Positions 11,224 to 23,639 of a DNA stretch of 64,000 bases are shown piece after piece. Origin of the DNA: Tetrapyrgos nigripes (taxonomy: Eukaryota > Basidiomycota > Agaricomycetes > Agaricales > Campanellaceae); contig JAACJM010000003.1 in NCBI GenBank assembly GCA_013368315.1, positions 1,240,001 to 1,304,000 on the forward strand, written 5' to 3'. The position numbers and the translations under genes are program-made. How positions within the stretch are numbered: the stretch's first letter is position 1; every line of letters begins with the position of its first letter. The notes below the pieces were generated by a model. The model searched no databases. It saw only the letters and a list, made by a program, of their open reading frames with translations, and had not been told where the DNA came from.

Positions 11224-14200
11224 GATAGTACAATGAATGTAGTGGCAGGCAACCAGTATAACACCATAGGGCCTCTGAAAGGTAAAATATAATTTTAGCT
11301 CATATGTATCATGGATGTTTAATATGCCTTGTATACTTTATACAGAAATTATCACCAAGTTGAATCCTTCTACAAGTGCATTCCATGAAGTTGGTCAAAG
11401 AGCAAAATGCATTGAAGGAACCAGAACCAAAATTCTGGATAATATCATGAACTGGGCTGAAAATAGTTCATCAACCACCATGGCAGGTTACTGGATGTGT
11501 GGCATGGCTGGGACTGGAAAAAGCACTATTGCCCAAACTGTGTGCTTGCAGCTTAAAAGAAAGGGGTTGTTAGGTGGAGAATTCTTCTGCTCTCGACAAA
11601 TTGAAGAATGCCATGATTATCACAAGGTTATTCCAACAATTGCATATCAGCTGGCCAGCTGTAATGCTGAATATCAACAGGCACTTTGTGATGTTCTCAA
11701 TGAGGATCTACAGTTAGCTTTTAAAGAGCCTCAATACCAAGTCACCAAGCTTTTGATTGATCCTTGGAAAAATGCTGTTAAGGGAAAAAAATCCACATTC
11801 TTGGCGTCAGTAATAGTTATTGATGCATTGGATGAGTGCAGGGACATTTCCCTGGTACTAGAATTTATTGTCCCTGCAATCAAGAAGCAAGAGTTGCCAG
11901 GATTAAAATTTTTTCTGACTAGCCGCCCAGAACAACATATCAAAAAACATTTTGATCTTGACACAATCCAACAAGAGGGATTGTATGTGCAGAGATTTTA
12001 TTTGCACAATGTGGAAAAAAGCATTGTCAAGAAGGATATCTCCCTGTTCCTTGAGAGTGGTCTCATAGAACTTGGCATTTCCAAGGACAAGCTAGATATT
12101 TTGGTGGAGAGATCTGGTGCACTATTTATCTATGCTGCTACTCTTGTCAAATATCTGACTAGTGGTGGTCACCGTGCCTCCTCTAGATTGGAAAAAGTTT
12201 TGAATGTCAAAGGCTCTCCAGATAAGATACAGACACAGATGTTGGATGAGCTTTATACACAAATTCTTTCAGATTCACTTGATAAGCTTTCTCCTGAGGA
12301 GAAAGATCAAAGCATCAAGGTCATACACACTGCAATAATGACAGGCACACCTGTATCATGCCAAATCATTGCAGACCTGCTAGGCTATAAGTTGCAGGAT
12401 GTTAAAGCAACAATATCAGAACTGCAGTCAGTACTGTATACTAGTGGACCTGAGGAAGTCATTTATACCTTTCATGCATCATTTGCAGACTATATAACCT
12501 CAAAAGACAGGGCTGAAGATTTGCATTGCAATGCATCAGAACATCATAGTGTACTTGCAAGAGGATGTTTTGATCAGATGGAGAGAAAGCTTCATTTCAA
12601 TATATGCAGTCTTCCCTCATCCTTTTTAAGTGATAGTAAAGTTGCTGGGCTTAATGAAGCAATTACTCAGAAATTGGGAGGAGCAGTTCAGTATTCATGC
12701 ATTTTTTGGGGGTACCATCTAACAGAAGGGGAGAAACTTAATGTAGGAATGGAGAAGTTTCTCCAAAAGAAGATATTATTCTGGATTGAGGCAATGAATC
12801 TTATGGGAAAGATGTCTGAGTGCATCAGGACACTGGACTTGGTGTTGAAAGTAAGCTTTTGGAATTATTTTGATAGAACACTGACTTATCCTAAATCACA
12901 GAAAGGCCAATTTCAGGAAATACAACAGAGACAGCACACACTGCAATTCCGAGACATGGCAAATGTGTTTGCATTGAGTGTTGTCAAGGAAATGACTCCA
13001 CATCTATATTTAAGTATACTTCCGTTCTACCCAGCTATCAGTAACAGTTTTGGTAGACAAGTCAAAGTTAACACTGACATAAAATATACTCAAAGTGTGG
13101 GATATTGGGATACAGCTTCAGAAGTCTGGGATATCAGTATATCTTCTGATGGAGGCAGGATTGTGTCTGGGTCAGATGACAGAACAGTGAGGATCTGGGA
13201 TGCACAAACTGGGACTGCCATTGGAGAGCCACTCCAGGGACATGAAGACCAGGTCCGATCGGTGGCTTTCTCTCCTGATGGAGCCAGGATTGTGTCTGGG
13301 TCTTCAGACAGAACAGTGAGGATCTGGGATGCACAAACTGGGGCTGCCATTGGAGAGCCACTCCAGGGACATGAAGACTGGGTCCAATCAGTGGCTTTCT
13401 CTCCTGATGGAGCCAAGATTGTGTCTGGGTCTTATGACAGAACAGTGAGGATCTGGGATGCACAAACTGGGACTGCCATTGGAGAGCCACTCCAGGGACA
13501 TGAACACTGGGTCCAATCAGTGGCTTTCTCTCCTGATGGAGCCAGGATTGTGTCTGGGTCTTCAAACAGAACAGTGAGGATCTGGAATGCACAAACTGGG
13601 ACTGCCATTGGAGAGCCACTCCAGGGACATGAAGATGAGGTCCGATCAGTGGCTTTCTCTCCTGATGGAGCCAGGATTGTGTCTGGATCTTCAGACAGAA
13701 CAGTGAGGATCTGGGATGCACAAACTGGGACTGCCATTGGAGAGCCACTCCAGGGACATGAACACTGGATCCAATCAGTGGCTTTCTCTCCTGATGGAGC
13801 CAGGATTGTGTCTGGGTCTTCAGACAGTACAGTGAGGGTCTGGGATGCACAAACTGGGACTGCCATTGGAGAGCTACTCCAGGGACATGAAGATGAGGTC
13901 CGATCAGTGGTTTTCTCTCCTGATGGAGCCAGGATTGTGTCTGGGTCTTATGACAGAACAGTGAGGATCTGGGATGCACAAACTGGGACTGCTATTGGAG
14001 AGCCACTCCAGGGACATGAGGACCAGGTCCAATCAGTGGCTTTCTCTCCTGATGAAGCCAGGATTGTGTCTGGGTCTTCAGACAGAACAGTGAGGATCTG
14101 GGATGCACAAACTGGGGCTGCCATTGGAGAGCCACTCCAGGGACATGAAGACCAGGTCTGATCGGTGGCTTTCTCTCCTGATGGAGCCAGGATTGTGTCT

Positions 14201-15226
14201 GGGTCTTCAGACAGAACAGTGAGGATCTGGGATGCACAAACTGGGACTGCTATTGGAGAGCCACTCCAGGGACATGAAGACCAGGTCCGATCAGTGGCTT
14301 TCTCTCCTGATGGAACCAAGATTGTGTCTGGGTCTTCAGACAGAACAGTGAGGATCTGGGATGCACAAACTGGGACTGCCATTGGAGAGCCACTCCAGGG
14401 ATATGAAGACTGGGTCCAATCAGTGGCTTTCTCTCCTGATGGAGCCAAGATTGTGTCTGGGTCTTCAGACAGAACAGTGAGGATCTGGGATGCACAAACT
14501 GGGGCTGCCATTGTTGTGTCTGGATCTTCAGACAGAACAGTGAGGATTTGGGATGCACAAACTGGGACTGTCATTGGAGAGCCACTCCAGGGACATGAAG
14601 ACTGGGTCAAATCAGTGGCTTTCTCTCCTGATGGAGCCAGGATTGTGTCTGGGTCTTATGATGGAACAGTGAGGATCTGGGATGCACAAACTGGGACTGC
14701 CATTGGAGAGCTACTCCAAGGACATGAAGACCAGGTCCAATCAGTGGCTTTCTCTCCTGATGGAGCCAGGATTGTGTCTGGGTCTTCAGACAGAACAGTG
14801 AGGATCTGGAATGCACAAACTGGGACTGCCATTGGAGAGCCACTCCAGGGACATGAAGATGAGGTCCAATCAGTGGCTTTATCTTCTGACAGAGCCAGGA
14901 TTGTGTCTAGATCAGATGACAGAGCTGTGACAATTTCTAGCACTGGTTGTAGCTTATCTCATAAATGTGAGTGAGTATTGCCATTTATCAGGAGATCTAA
15001 TCAATTTCCATCTTTATTTCTAGACAATCAATGGACAATTGATAAAGATGGATGGATCCGATTCCCTGGGATTGAATGTGGTATTGTTTGGATTCCACAT
15101 CAATACTACTCCACACTTTGTACTCTCCAGAATCCCATAATCGTCTCCCAGAAAGGCTGCACTAAGCTTTCCTTTGATGAGGTAGTATATGGAAAGGACT
15201 GGGCTCAATGCTTCACAGATAGGTGA
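11224..15226 (+). CDS. NACHT-WD40 NLR-like protein with premature stop
   Basis: A STAND-type ATPase of the fungal NLR-like class, thought to act in non-self or heterokaryon recognition. Exon 11224-11281 (NVVAGNQYNTIGPLK) joins 11346. NACHT motifs are Walker A GMAGTGKST (11501-11527), Walker B VIVIDALDE (about 11810-11836) and LTSRPE (11915-11932). From about 13117 to 14930 WD40 repeats of 43 residues follow. A TGA at 14159-14161 interrupts repeat 9. The frame stays open beyond it to a small intron (14967-15023) and a last exon encoding WTIDKDGWIRFPG, the usual end of this family, with a stop at 15224-15226. Truncation would still leave NACHT plus eight repeats, enough for one propeller. N-terminal exons may reach back to ATG 10603 but I could not resolve them. 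Either a recently inactivated gene or an active short form. Confidence 0.85.
13117..14930 (+). repeat. Array of ~14 near-identical WD40 repeats (129 bp each)
   Basis: Each 129-bp unit encodes SVAFSPDGARIVSGSSDRTV plus RIWDAQTGTAIGEPLQGHED. Differences concentrate at a few positions: VR/VQ/VK at the start, S or Y in GSxDR, R or K in ARIV/AKIV, and Q/W/E after GHED. This pattern matches concerted evolution with hypervariable surface residues, as known for Podospora het-d/het-e genes. Repeats 11 and 12 are fused by an in-frame deletion (AAIVVSGSS, near 14510), and the final half repeat is degenerate. Confidence 0.9.
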
Positions 15227-16823
15227 TCTTGATTTTAAATGTTGAACCTGTATATAAGATGTGAAATATATGATTTGTGACAAACTGTCCTACTCTGAGA
15301 CAAAGAAGTTATCTAATGACATAGGAAAATGAAAGCAGTGTGGGTCCATGCTGAGAGATGGTGAGTACAAAGCCTGAGTTTGCAGGTGTGTAAAAAGTAC
15401 ACACCATTTTAAGTAGACAACTGTATATGAAAAAGGTACATGTGTTGAGATGCTGAGTGTGGGGTTGAAGGTGAATGACTCAACCAACAACTACCTTCCA
15501 CTCAAGACAAGGTGTATAGTTTGGGTGTAGGGAGACACTAAAGCTCTCACAATAGATCTAGCAGAACCAAATCTTCAAGGAAGAAGTAAAAGAAGGGTAA
15601 TCAAAGTCAAGACAAGATGGAATACCACTTTGACTGGATGGAGACTAGTTCGGATGGGGGAAAAAGGGTAAAAGGATGTAAAAGGAAGGCAACATGGAGG
15701 ATCAGAAGGTGATAGGAAGTAGGTAAATGTCATGAACCCTTGAGTTGGGCTAGCCTCTTGATGCCAAATGGGCTTGTCAATGAGGGGAAAATGCCACAGG
15801 AGGAGTCTGGAACCTAGGGGTGGCTTCAGTGAGAGGGAGTGACACTATTCACCCACTAACCCTAAGCCTATGAGACCAACAATCCGAGCTGCTGACAGAT
15901 CAATCTACACACCTGTATGGCAACTGAGATGACAACAAGGAACTAGATTAAGGAGAACAACAATGGATGGTGAATGTAGAACGAGAATCCCTGTAAAGGA
16001 TACAAGACAACTGTGACTCCTGAGAGAGCTGTCTGACTAGATTCACCACACACAAGTGTAGTGCACATATTCCTTGATTCACAATGCAGAACAAGCAGAG
16101 AAGAATGAGAGGAAACAACAACAAGATCAATTCTGAGGCTTGAGTATAGGAAAACACTACCTATATACAAGTAGTGAAACCAACTCCTGTATTAAGACTC
16201 TGCAACTAACTATGATGCTCCTATAACTAATATACTAAACAATCGTGAGTCCCAAACAGTAAATAGAATAAACAAATCAAATTTCAAACAACAAATATAG
16301 ATGTGGAGTGATGAATGGAATGAATGATCAACATAATAAATAAAACAGAAATAGAATAGGGTGGGGGTGCACATAGGTATAATCAAAAAACCCTCTGAGG
16401 GTTTTTGGGCTTAGGCAGTGAATGATGTAAGAATGACAGATATGGAAATATGAATGAGTGCATAGGTATGGCATGTGCCAAAGGTGGCTGAGACGAGGAT
16501 TTCTGACATTACCCTCCCTCTAAGGGGTAGGTGTTACACCCCAAATAGGAAATATGAAAATGTACAGTCCAGATATGAATGGCGGGATCTGTACAAAATT
16601 CCATCAGAGAATAATTCTAAAGGCATCTGCATTCCCTGAATAGTCACTTCTGTGATTGTGATAATGGAAAAGGAAGAATTTCTGTTTGATTGAAATCCTT
16701 TCAGGGTTTTGTTGAATTTTTTCAGCCCTCAAACAACAACCCATTCTTGCCCAATGATCACCCCCATCTCTCACTGAACCAATTATCCAACTGTCTTCAT
16801 TGTTCATCATGACCAACTGAACC
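15227..16823. other. Repeat-derived spacer, no gene seen
   Basis: Low-complexity, A-rich sequence without a supportable gene. A perfect 21-bp hairpin (AAAAACCCTCTGAGGGTTTTT) lies at 16386-16406. The stretch around 16500-16540 (GGGGTAGGTGTTACACC) resembles an LTR edge, but I found no partner repeat or duplication, so no LTR is called. Confidence 0.4.
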
Positions 16824-18971
16824 ATGCTTGTGTCCTGCTTCAAATCCTTTATTGAAGATCTTGAAATTTCCACCATTCTCACCAATCTTGCTCCCCCCGA
16901 CTCAGCAATTCTCTCAGTGTCTGCTCCGACACCCATTAGCCAACAAGCTACATACAAATGGGATTGCATTCTGAAGTGTTCGTTTAGGTTTTGTGTTTGT
17001 GGTGCTAAGAAGTGGATTGCGGAATTCCTTGATGAAGAAGTCTTCCCAGTTTCTGAAGAAGCGAGGAAGAAAGCTGTTGCTCTTGTCTTTATGAAGGGTG
17101 CCTATCCATCTGGAATTGAGATTATTGACACTGCCTTTGACTTTCTTCTTCATATGGTGAGTCTCCTAGAAGAATTTTCGATTTTGGTTGAACGCCTAAT
17201 GTGATCTTTCCCCAATAGCATTTTCTCTTCAAATTCCTACTCGCCTTGACTGAAAAACATCCCAGTCATATCCAATTCCTCGTATCTCCAGCCTTTTATC
17301 ACCTCATCCAGGAAACCAATTATCACTATTGATTCATTTGCGAGGACGATGCCTTCTTTCATCAATGGAAGGAAGCCAGCGGAATCGAACATTGAACCAT
17401 CAACCATATTGTGTAGATTGCTGATTTGAGTAACGAGTGGACGAATCTTTGGTTCCACCCATTGGTTCATTTCGACACTTTTGATCTGGATACTGTGGTG
17501 AAAGATTATTTTGGAACAAATGCAATGGACATTGACGAGGATGTCGATCCCAAGATTCCTGTGGTCACCACCTCTCCTCCTCATTCACCATCTCCCATAT
17601 GTGCTCCACCCGCCCTTGCATTCCAATTAGATCGCCAACTTGCACTTCTCCAATCGAAATCTACTCCTTTGTCTTTGCAACCTGGCCCATCACACTCCTC
17701 TCAGACACCTCTATTCACCTCCACCCATCCAACATCTCCTTCTCAGCTTTTTGACGATGATCTCAACATTATTTCAAGCCCCAGAGGAATTTCAATAGGA
17801 TCGCTGACCCCTTGTCCTTCCCCAGTACCTCAAGATCCTGTAGAAGAGTCTGAATCCAAAGACGAGACTCCGATCACCAAATGTCTTCGTAAAAGACGTT
17901 CTTCATACTCCCCTCCTCCTCAAAAAGTCCCTAAAAACGCTCCCAATGTCTCACCACAGGAATCATCATCTACTCCATGAAAATGTCCATCTGGTGCGCA
18001 ACGTCATCAAATTCGTAAGGAGAAGGAATGTGAAGAATCGTCATCAGGAAATAGAAAGAAGGATAAAAGAAGGGAAAGGCGAGATTGGTTTGTGGGGCTG
18101 AAACAGAGGGCGAGAAAGAAGAGATGGTCCCTGTGATGAAAACTCACAAGTCCAGACAGTTTGGGGTGAAAAACCCTCAAGAAGATCCTGGACCAGTGTT
18201 GCCTGAGGGATTTGTTCCTCCATCCAATCAAGATCTATCTTTTGAACAGTCTCGAGTCCTCCTTCATCATGATCCAGTCTGTTCCAACAACAACTCTCGC
18301 TCCTGTGTCCCTACTTTTGTCTTTCAAGATGCTGACATCGTCAACAAGAACCCTTTTGAGAACAACTGGCACATCAAGTCCCCTTTGAATGCAGACAGGG
18401 CACTAAGGTGAGATTCTCTTTTACCTAGTATATTTTTCCAGGCATTTTATTTATGATTCTTCTCCTTAGCATCTTAGCTTGTGAAAGACATATCCAGAAT
18501 TCTAGGTATGTTGTTCAGCCATGCAACGATTATTGGTTGACCACCCTGATGCATTTTATCAGTCCTACCGATGCTGCAAGGAACATTGGTAATTTCTGCA
18601 TCAACACTGCTCCCAGGATCATCTATGATATCCCAATATTTCCTTGTGAATAGTGTGCAAAGCACAGGCTCCCCTGTGTCTTTGAAAAGACTGTGAGCAA
18701 GTCTTGGTGGTGGTCCCCAATTTCATGTCTAGCATGTCAATGGAAGGCAGGAATGAAGTGTTTCTTGAAAGAGCTCTGGGACCTATCTTTCCATCCCTAT
18801 GATTTTACATGCACGACATTTGCACCGTTTCATCATGGGTGTACTTGGTGTAAGTACCTTCACTTTCTTTTCAAAGGATTTTCAAATACTGATTGGATTT
18901 TTCCAGTGGCTCCCAAAGATTTCACTAAGCACAAGTTCACTTATCTAGGCATTGTCAATGCCCTGATGTGA
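16824..18971 (+). pseudogene. Unrecognised repeat-family protein with Cys cluster, decayed
   Basis: Several open blocks on the + strand look like exons of one gene. 16824-17157 encodes WIAEFLDEEVFPVSEEARKK and ends at a GTGAGT donor. 17426-17980 encodes a Pro/Ser-rich disordered region with an acidic patch (MDIDEDVDP). 18085-18411 is a charged region. 18490-18971 ends with a cysteine cluster, in which CE-stop-CAKHRLPCVFEK is followed by CLACQWKAGMKC. A TAG at about 18652 interrupts the cluster where a Lys codon would fit. The C-x2-C...C layout suggests zinc binding. I do not recognise the family; the organisation and decay suggest a transposon-associated or expanded lineage-specific gene. Confidence 0.4.
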
Positions 18972-19346
18972 CTGTCTTCATCATTGTTGACTTTGTCGCT
19001 GAGTGCAATTTTGTCTTGGTTGCACAGAGAGTAAATCATTTTTGGTAGTATTGAACACTCATATTCTTTGTCATCTTCCTTGTGGACTTTAGTTGATTAT
19101 GTATTTTCTGTTGTATTGCTATTTTCTTGTTTTTTGTGTATGAAATGTATGAATGTGCACACTGTGTGCTGTCCTTCTTGAATCTTTGTGTGTGAAAATA
19201 AGTTGAACATTGAAATTTGCAAAACTGAAAATGAGTCAATGACAAATAATGATGAGAGAGTTCAAGAATATAGGAATATGATGAGAGAACTTGAATCCAA
19301 GTTGGTACATCTGTCTTGATCTTCTATTGGACCAGGTACAAGACAT

Positions 19347-19630
19347 AAAACCTTCCAAAGGTTATCTGTGTCAAAATAAATTAGGTGAAAATCCTTCTAA
19401 GGATTTCCAAATCCAGCTTCCTGATCACCTTTTCCAAATATGATAGCATACATAGCCTTAATATTGTGGCCTTGTATTCCTAGTCAATCCACCAGAGAAA
19501 AGGGGTATGCAACACACATGTGTCAAACATTATTTGTCTGTTTTTGTGCAATATCCAAGCCATAGTTGTCTGAAAAGGATTTGAGAATCCCTCTGAAGGT
19601 TTCTGGTCATCAAGAACCCCACTAAAGGTC
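19347..19630. repeat. Cluster of short AAACC(T)TC..GAAGGTTT quasi-palindromes
   Basis: Several short inverted repeats occur within 300 bp: AAACCTTCCAAAGGTT (19347), AAATCCTTCTAAGGATTT (19387), a longer one near 19577-19603, and CCCACTAAAGGTC near 19610. Related ones occur at 16386 and about 16693. Origin unknown. Confidence 0.5.
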
Positions 19631-19799
19631 TTGATCTTCCCTAGATCCCCTAAGAGTCGACTTCCATAGGTGTACCAGATTCTTGTGGTGGAGACCTTTC
19701 TGTGGTTTCCCTTGTAAACATGTTCATAGTGTCTGGCTGAATGGTGTACTCCAGAAGTGCGTTGATCCATTGAACTACCCAAGTAGCTTTGTCTGTGAA

Positions 19800-20294
19800 T
19801 CCTCCAATGTGTAATGTGTTGAAGACTGCTTCCTCTTGCCTTCTCTTCTTTAATCCGGAGCCTACGGTCGTCCGAAAGCCATTTCAGGGTGATAGAGTGA
19901 AGGGTTGGCATCTGAGTGCTGTTTGGAGAGAAGTAGGAAAGATCCAAAGGCCATGGACGAACGAATGAACCATCACGCATATGAGAGATGTGAGTTGGGA
20001 AGTCATTAAGGCCTACGCCAGGATAGCATTAATTACAGAGAAAGAGGAGAAGAAAGAATAGAGAAAGCCCACTCACTGTCAAAGATGTGTGTAGCATACA
20101 CAATCGTCACACCCCTTTTCACTGTTTCTTCTTTCAAAAATAAAAGCAGTTCGTGCCTTACGAGTACGTCCAAATCCACCGTTACTTCATCTAGAAGGAG
20201 CAGATCCCATTTTCCCATAAGCCCCATGACAAGCTGCACTCGACGTCGAAATGGAAATGAGCGAGCAGATGGGGAGGCGAAGAAAGCTGCATGA
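19800..20294 (-). pseudogene. CAF16: CAF16-like ABC ATPase relic, 5'-truncated
   Basis: On the minus strand, [20 protein letters not shown], then [20 protein letters not shown] and [10 protein letters not shown] match the end of the ABC signature, Walker B and H-loop (YATH) of CAF16-type soluble ABC proteins, which associate with the CCR4-NOT complex in yeast. After an intron (donor at about 20078) it continues GLNDFPTHISHMRDGSFVRP and later ITLKWLSDDRRLRI. The Walker A half is missing and the signature before RRRVQ is unrecognisable. Sequence upstream of about 20294 is antisense LINE, so the insertion probably removed the 5' half. Confidence 0.75.
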
Positions 20295-21185
20295 GGAGAC
20301 ACTGGTGGGACACAACTTCTCCTGCTGTTCCTCAGGGGAAGGACACTACCAGCTAGCGTATCAGCACTCAAGCAACAATTCCACGCCTCACTCATAGAGC
20401 GCTGGGAGAAAGACTTTACCAAATCCAGACGACTACAGCATTTCTCTGCATACGAACCAAGGGGAGTACGATCTCATTTTATACACCTGACTGACAAGCT
20501 CTCCAGAAGACAAACCAGCATTCTCGTCCAACTACACACAGGACACGTCCCCCTCAACTCACACCTCTACTGTATAAACTGATCTGAAACCCCAAATTGC
20601 CCGAACTGCGAACTTTCTGGTCACACTGCCAAAGAGACTGTCCAACACTTCCTTCAGGACTGCCTGTCCTACCGCAAAGAGAGACACCAGCTTAAGAGAG
20701 AACTAGGACAAGACGGTGACTCCATGAAGACACTATTCAAAAATCCGCACAACATAAAGCTACTGCTGTGGTTCATAGGTAGCACAGAGCACCTCAAGTC
20801 AAACTTTGGTAATGTAACACCCACTGATGATGATACCGAAGAGTAACTACCCCTACAGTTTAACAATGCAAGCCTAACAGAGAAGACTGTACATACTAAC
20901 CCTCTTCCCAACAGCTTGCCACTATTCTTTGTCTGGGCCCTTCAGGGGGTCTGGACCTGGTAGAAACCCCCGACCACACTCGAACTACAATGGAACTTGG
21001 ACGCCCCAAATCCCTTCACAGCGGGTGGCCAACTAAATGATCCTGGAGAGGTTGGACTGCAGAGGGACTTAATTCATCTGCAGGACAGGTCAGAGCCCAG
21101 GGGAATGGGAAGAATGATGGGAATATGTGCACCGTAGGGTAGTCCCTGTAGCACAATAAAATTGATTTAAAATAAATAAAAAAAG
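20280..21185 (+). mobile_element. 5'-truncated non-LTR retrotransposon (LINE) tail
   Basis: The + strand encodes the C-terminal part of a fungal LINE ORF2. [20 protein letters not shown] is followed by SRRQTSILVQLHTGHVPLNS and the zinc-knuckle CPNCELSGH...HFLQDC, ending at about 20845. One in-frame TGA (20580-20582) precedes SETPNCPNC. A roughly 300-bp 3' UTR ends in an A-rich tail (AATAAAATTGATTTAAAATAA, then A-run, 21158-21184). 5' truncation is the usual outcome of target-primed reverse transcription. It abuts the antisense CAF16-like relic. Confidence 0.8.
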
Positions 21186-23127
21186 CCTATCCCAGCTTTC
21201 CCAACATTGTGGGCATTTTGCTCATCCATTAATGACTGGAATCTGTATTTCTTCTGTTAGCAGCAAAATATATAGAGACTGATGTTGGAACTTTCTGAAA
21301 ACCCTTCATACTGGCAGATAACAGCATATAAGGGCCATAATGGCAAAGGGCCTATATAAGCTGCTTATATGAATGAAGAAATTGGTATATGAACTGAGTT
21401 TTTAGCCCTTATAAGCACCTATATAGGGTGCTGGGAAAGGCTGGAGCCAGCTATGAATTAAACAAAAATCAGGCCATTCTATGGGCATATGTTACCTGTC
21501 TGATTCAAACCCACGTCCCCAAGCGATAATTGTGCTGATGTGCATAGCTACTGTGCTATTGCTCCTTATTGTTCTAAAGAGATTAGCTCTTCTTGACTAC
21601 CTGTCAGTGCCATTCCCAAATAAATCTATTATATTTCTCCAATTTTAGCCTCACATTTAAATCTAACTATCCCTATCTACCTGCAAACAAAGTCCCAGGT
21701 CAGTATGTCTCAAACTCATGTCATTACACATGTTCAAAGTCTGAGCTGGACACTGTCCCAAATAGGCAGTTATAACACAAGCACATGTCTGACTGACATC
21801 ATATAATGCTGTTATATGCCATTTGCATTATATAGCCCTTTCAGAAATCTCTGACAGAGGTCAGGAAGCTCATCATCTGAGTCAAGCATGATGCAGCAAT
21901 GCTCGTTAACAGTGTGAATGCTGCAGGTATGCTTGTAAAAAAATTTTCAGACCAATCGGAAGCCCAATGCATTGAGACATTGGCAGCCTTTATAGCCAAG
22001 ACATTGGCAAGACAGTGTCTATTTTGCACAATACAGTTTCTTTACCACCCTTACAGTAAATTTTAGGCCTTATATTACACAAATTTGGTCCTCTAAGACC
22101 TAAAAATCCTCATTATCAAAAAATTTTTAAGGACCCCCAAGTGCTTGACTGACTAACCTCGGAGTGTACTAGTCTGCAATCTCAGACTGCCCTTGGCTTG
22201 AGGCCTTGAGAGCTTGGGGATACGTAGAGGAAAACAGGATGAGAGTGGGAGGTAAGGAAGAAATGATGTGACAACGCGAGTTGATCAACGAATTTTTCAA
22301 ACTGGGGCAAAGGGCCATTGCTTCGTGTGGCAAATTGCGAGGCCCTTTCACATAGTCCAACTCAGGTTATGCAGAAGGGAGGAAGAATCAGTGCAGAGCG
22401 AGAGGGAAGAAGGGCGTTAAGCAGACTGATTTGACACACTAGCATGACATTGTGGTTATTGACGTCAACGGTCCTTGGATCTGGTCCAGACTCGGTCTGG
22501 ACATTCCAGTTGTTAGGAAGGGCAAAGACTGGCTGTGGCAATGAAAAGGGGTGGGAGTTTGAGGTCGTGGTAAAAATTTCGAGGTCAACATAAGTTAACT
22601 CAGCCTTTAAGAGGCCTCATAACTCCGATTCAACAATGCTCACCTGACCCCAAGCAACACATCATCACATCCTACTTGGTTCTCATCCTCATCGACAGGA
22701 CCCTATGGCTGCCTGTTGTTGTCTATGTCTACGCCTATGCAACGCCTATGTCCCCACCCACCTAGTGGAGTCGCCTAACTTGGTCACCACCTATGTACAA
22801 CGGACCGTAATAGTCAACAGACAAAATTTGTCCGCTCATATTGTACTACCCAGTGCCGCTCACTGCGAGTACTACAGAGTATGCTATTTTTCTTTTGTCT
22901 ACCTTTTTTTATTGCAGACTAGTAGATGAGCAATTAATATAGTAATTATGGACAGACAACAGATAGATAGATAGAATACAGATAAAAGTATAGGGATGGT
23001 ACTGAAGCCAGTCGCTATACCAACTGGATTTTCTTTACACTTCTCGCTTAGAAAAAGTGGTATAGAAATTTCGACTTTCTATACATCCTATACATCTATA
23101 CTCCCTACAAAAGTGTTATTTTACTGA
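21186..23127. other. Repeat-derived spacer, no gene seen
   Basis: Contains a tRNA-like box at 21480-21570 (listed separately), AT-rich segments with TATATAA motifs near 21350-21430 and 21800-21840, and a block at 22305-22350 that recurs at 34014-34060. A GATA microsatellite lies at 22966-22978. No coding frame has recognisable motifs. Confidence 0.4.
21480..21572 (-). ncRNA. tRNA-derived SINE-like head (putative)
   Basis: On the minus strand from about 21572, TAGCACAGTAG fits the Pol III A-box consensus (TRGYNNARNNG). About 45 nt later GGTTTGAATCA resembles a B-box (GGTTCRANNCC) with mismatches. The 5' end begins GGAGCAATAGCACAGTAGCT, like a tRNA. I could not define a body, tail or duplication. 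Confidence 0.35.
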
Positions 23128-23639
23128 TGAAGAGCGCGTCGTCCACCAGTGATGTTGCTGCTAACCAGAAGAACAGTATACCCAGAAAAATTTTCCAGCG
23201 CAGGGCAGTGATGGAAGAAAGCTGATAGAAGAGGATCCCACACGGACGCTATTCAAGAGGGCGTTGTTGAGGCAAATGACCTGTCATAATATAGCGATCC
23301 TTCAGAAAGTTTTTATGAAAGCTATCAAGCTGTTACGCACCATTTTCCGTATATATACGTCGTGCAGCTTCAACAAAGAAGCAATAGACTCTGTATATCA
23401 GAGTTGGCAGAAAGTTTGAAAGGAACTATTATGCTCAAGGTTACGTTTTGAAGTGAGGTGGACGTGTTCGTATTCATGACTGGAGAACCAGGACAATGGG
23501 AAGCCGATGATGATGTAAGCCGAAAATGGTCACGTTGAGAAAGAAAACGCTTTGACTGCCAACCACTGCCACATCGACGCTACATCTCCAATCCATTCAC
23601 CCTCAGCCCTTTTTCTTCTCCTCGTGAAACCCAGCCACG
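23128..23639 (+). promoter_or_regulatory. Duplicated promoter and leader of F-box gene, TATA at 23349
   Basis: This flank is conserved with those at 2700 and 9170. CCGTATATATAC at 23348-23359 is the shared TATA-like site, 283 bp before the ATG (285 bp in copy 2). Because the three copies have otherwise diverged, retention of this site suggests a real core promoter with a long leader; that is inference. Confidence 0.55.

Noticed and set aside
13134..14943. Several long minus-strand ORFs (up to 281 codons) across the WD40 array
   Set aside because: They are antisense shadows of the 129-bp repeat; their amino-acid repeats mirror the unit and have no independent support.
16500..16545. Solo LTR ending GGTGTTACACC
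   Set aside because: No matching opposite end or target duplication could be found between 15200 and 16600.
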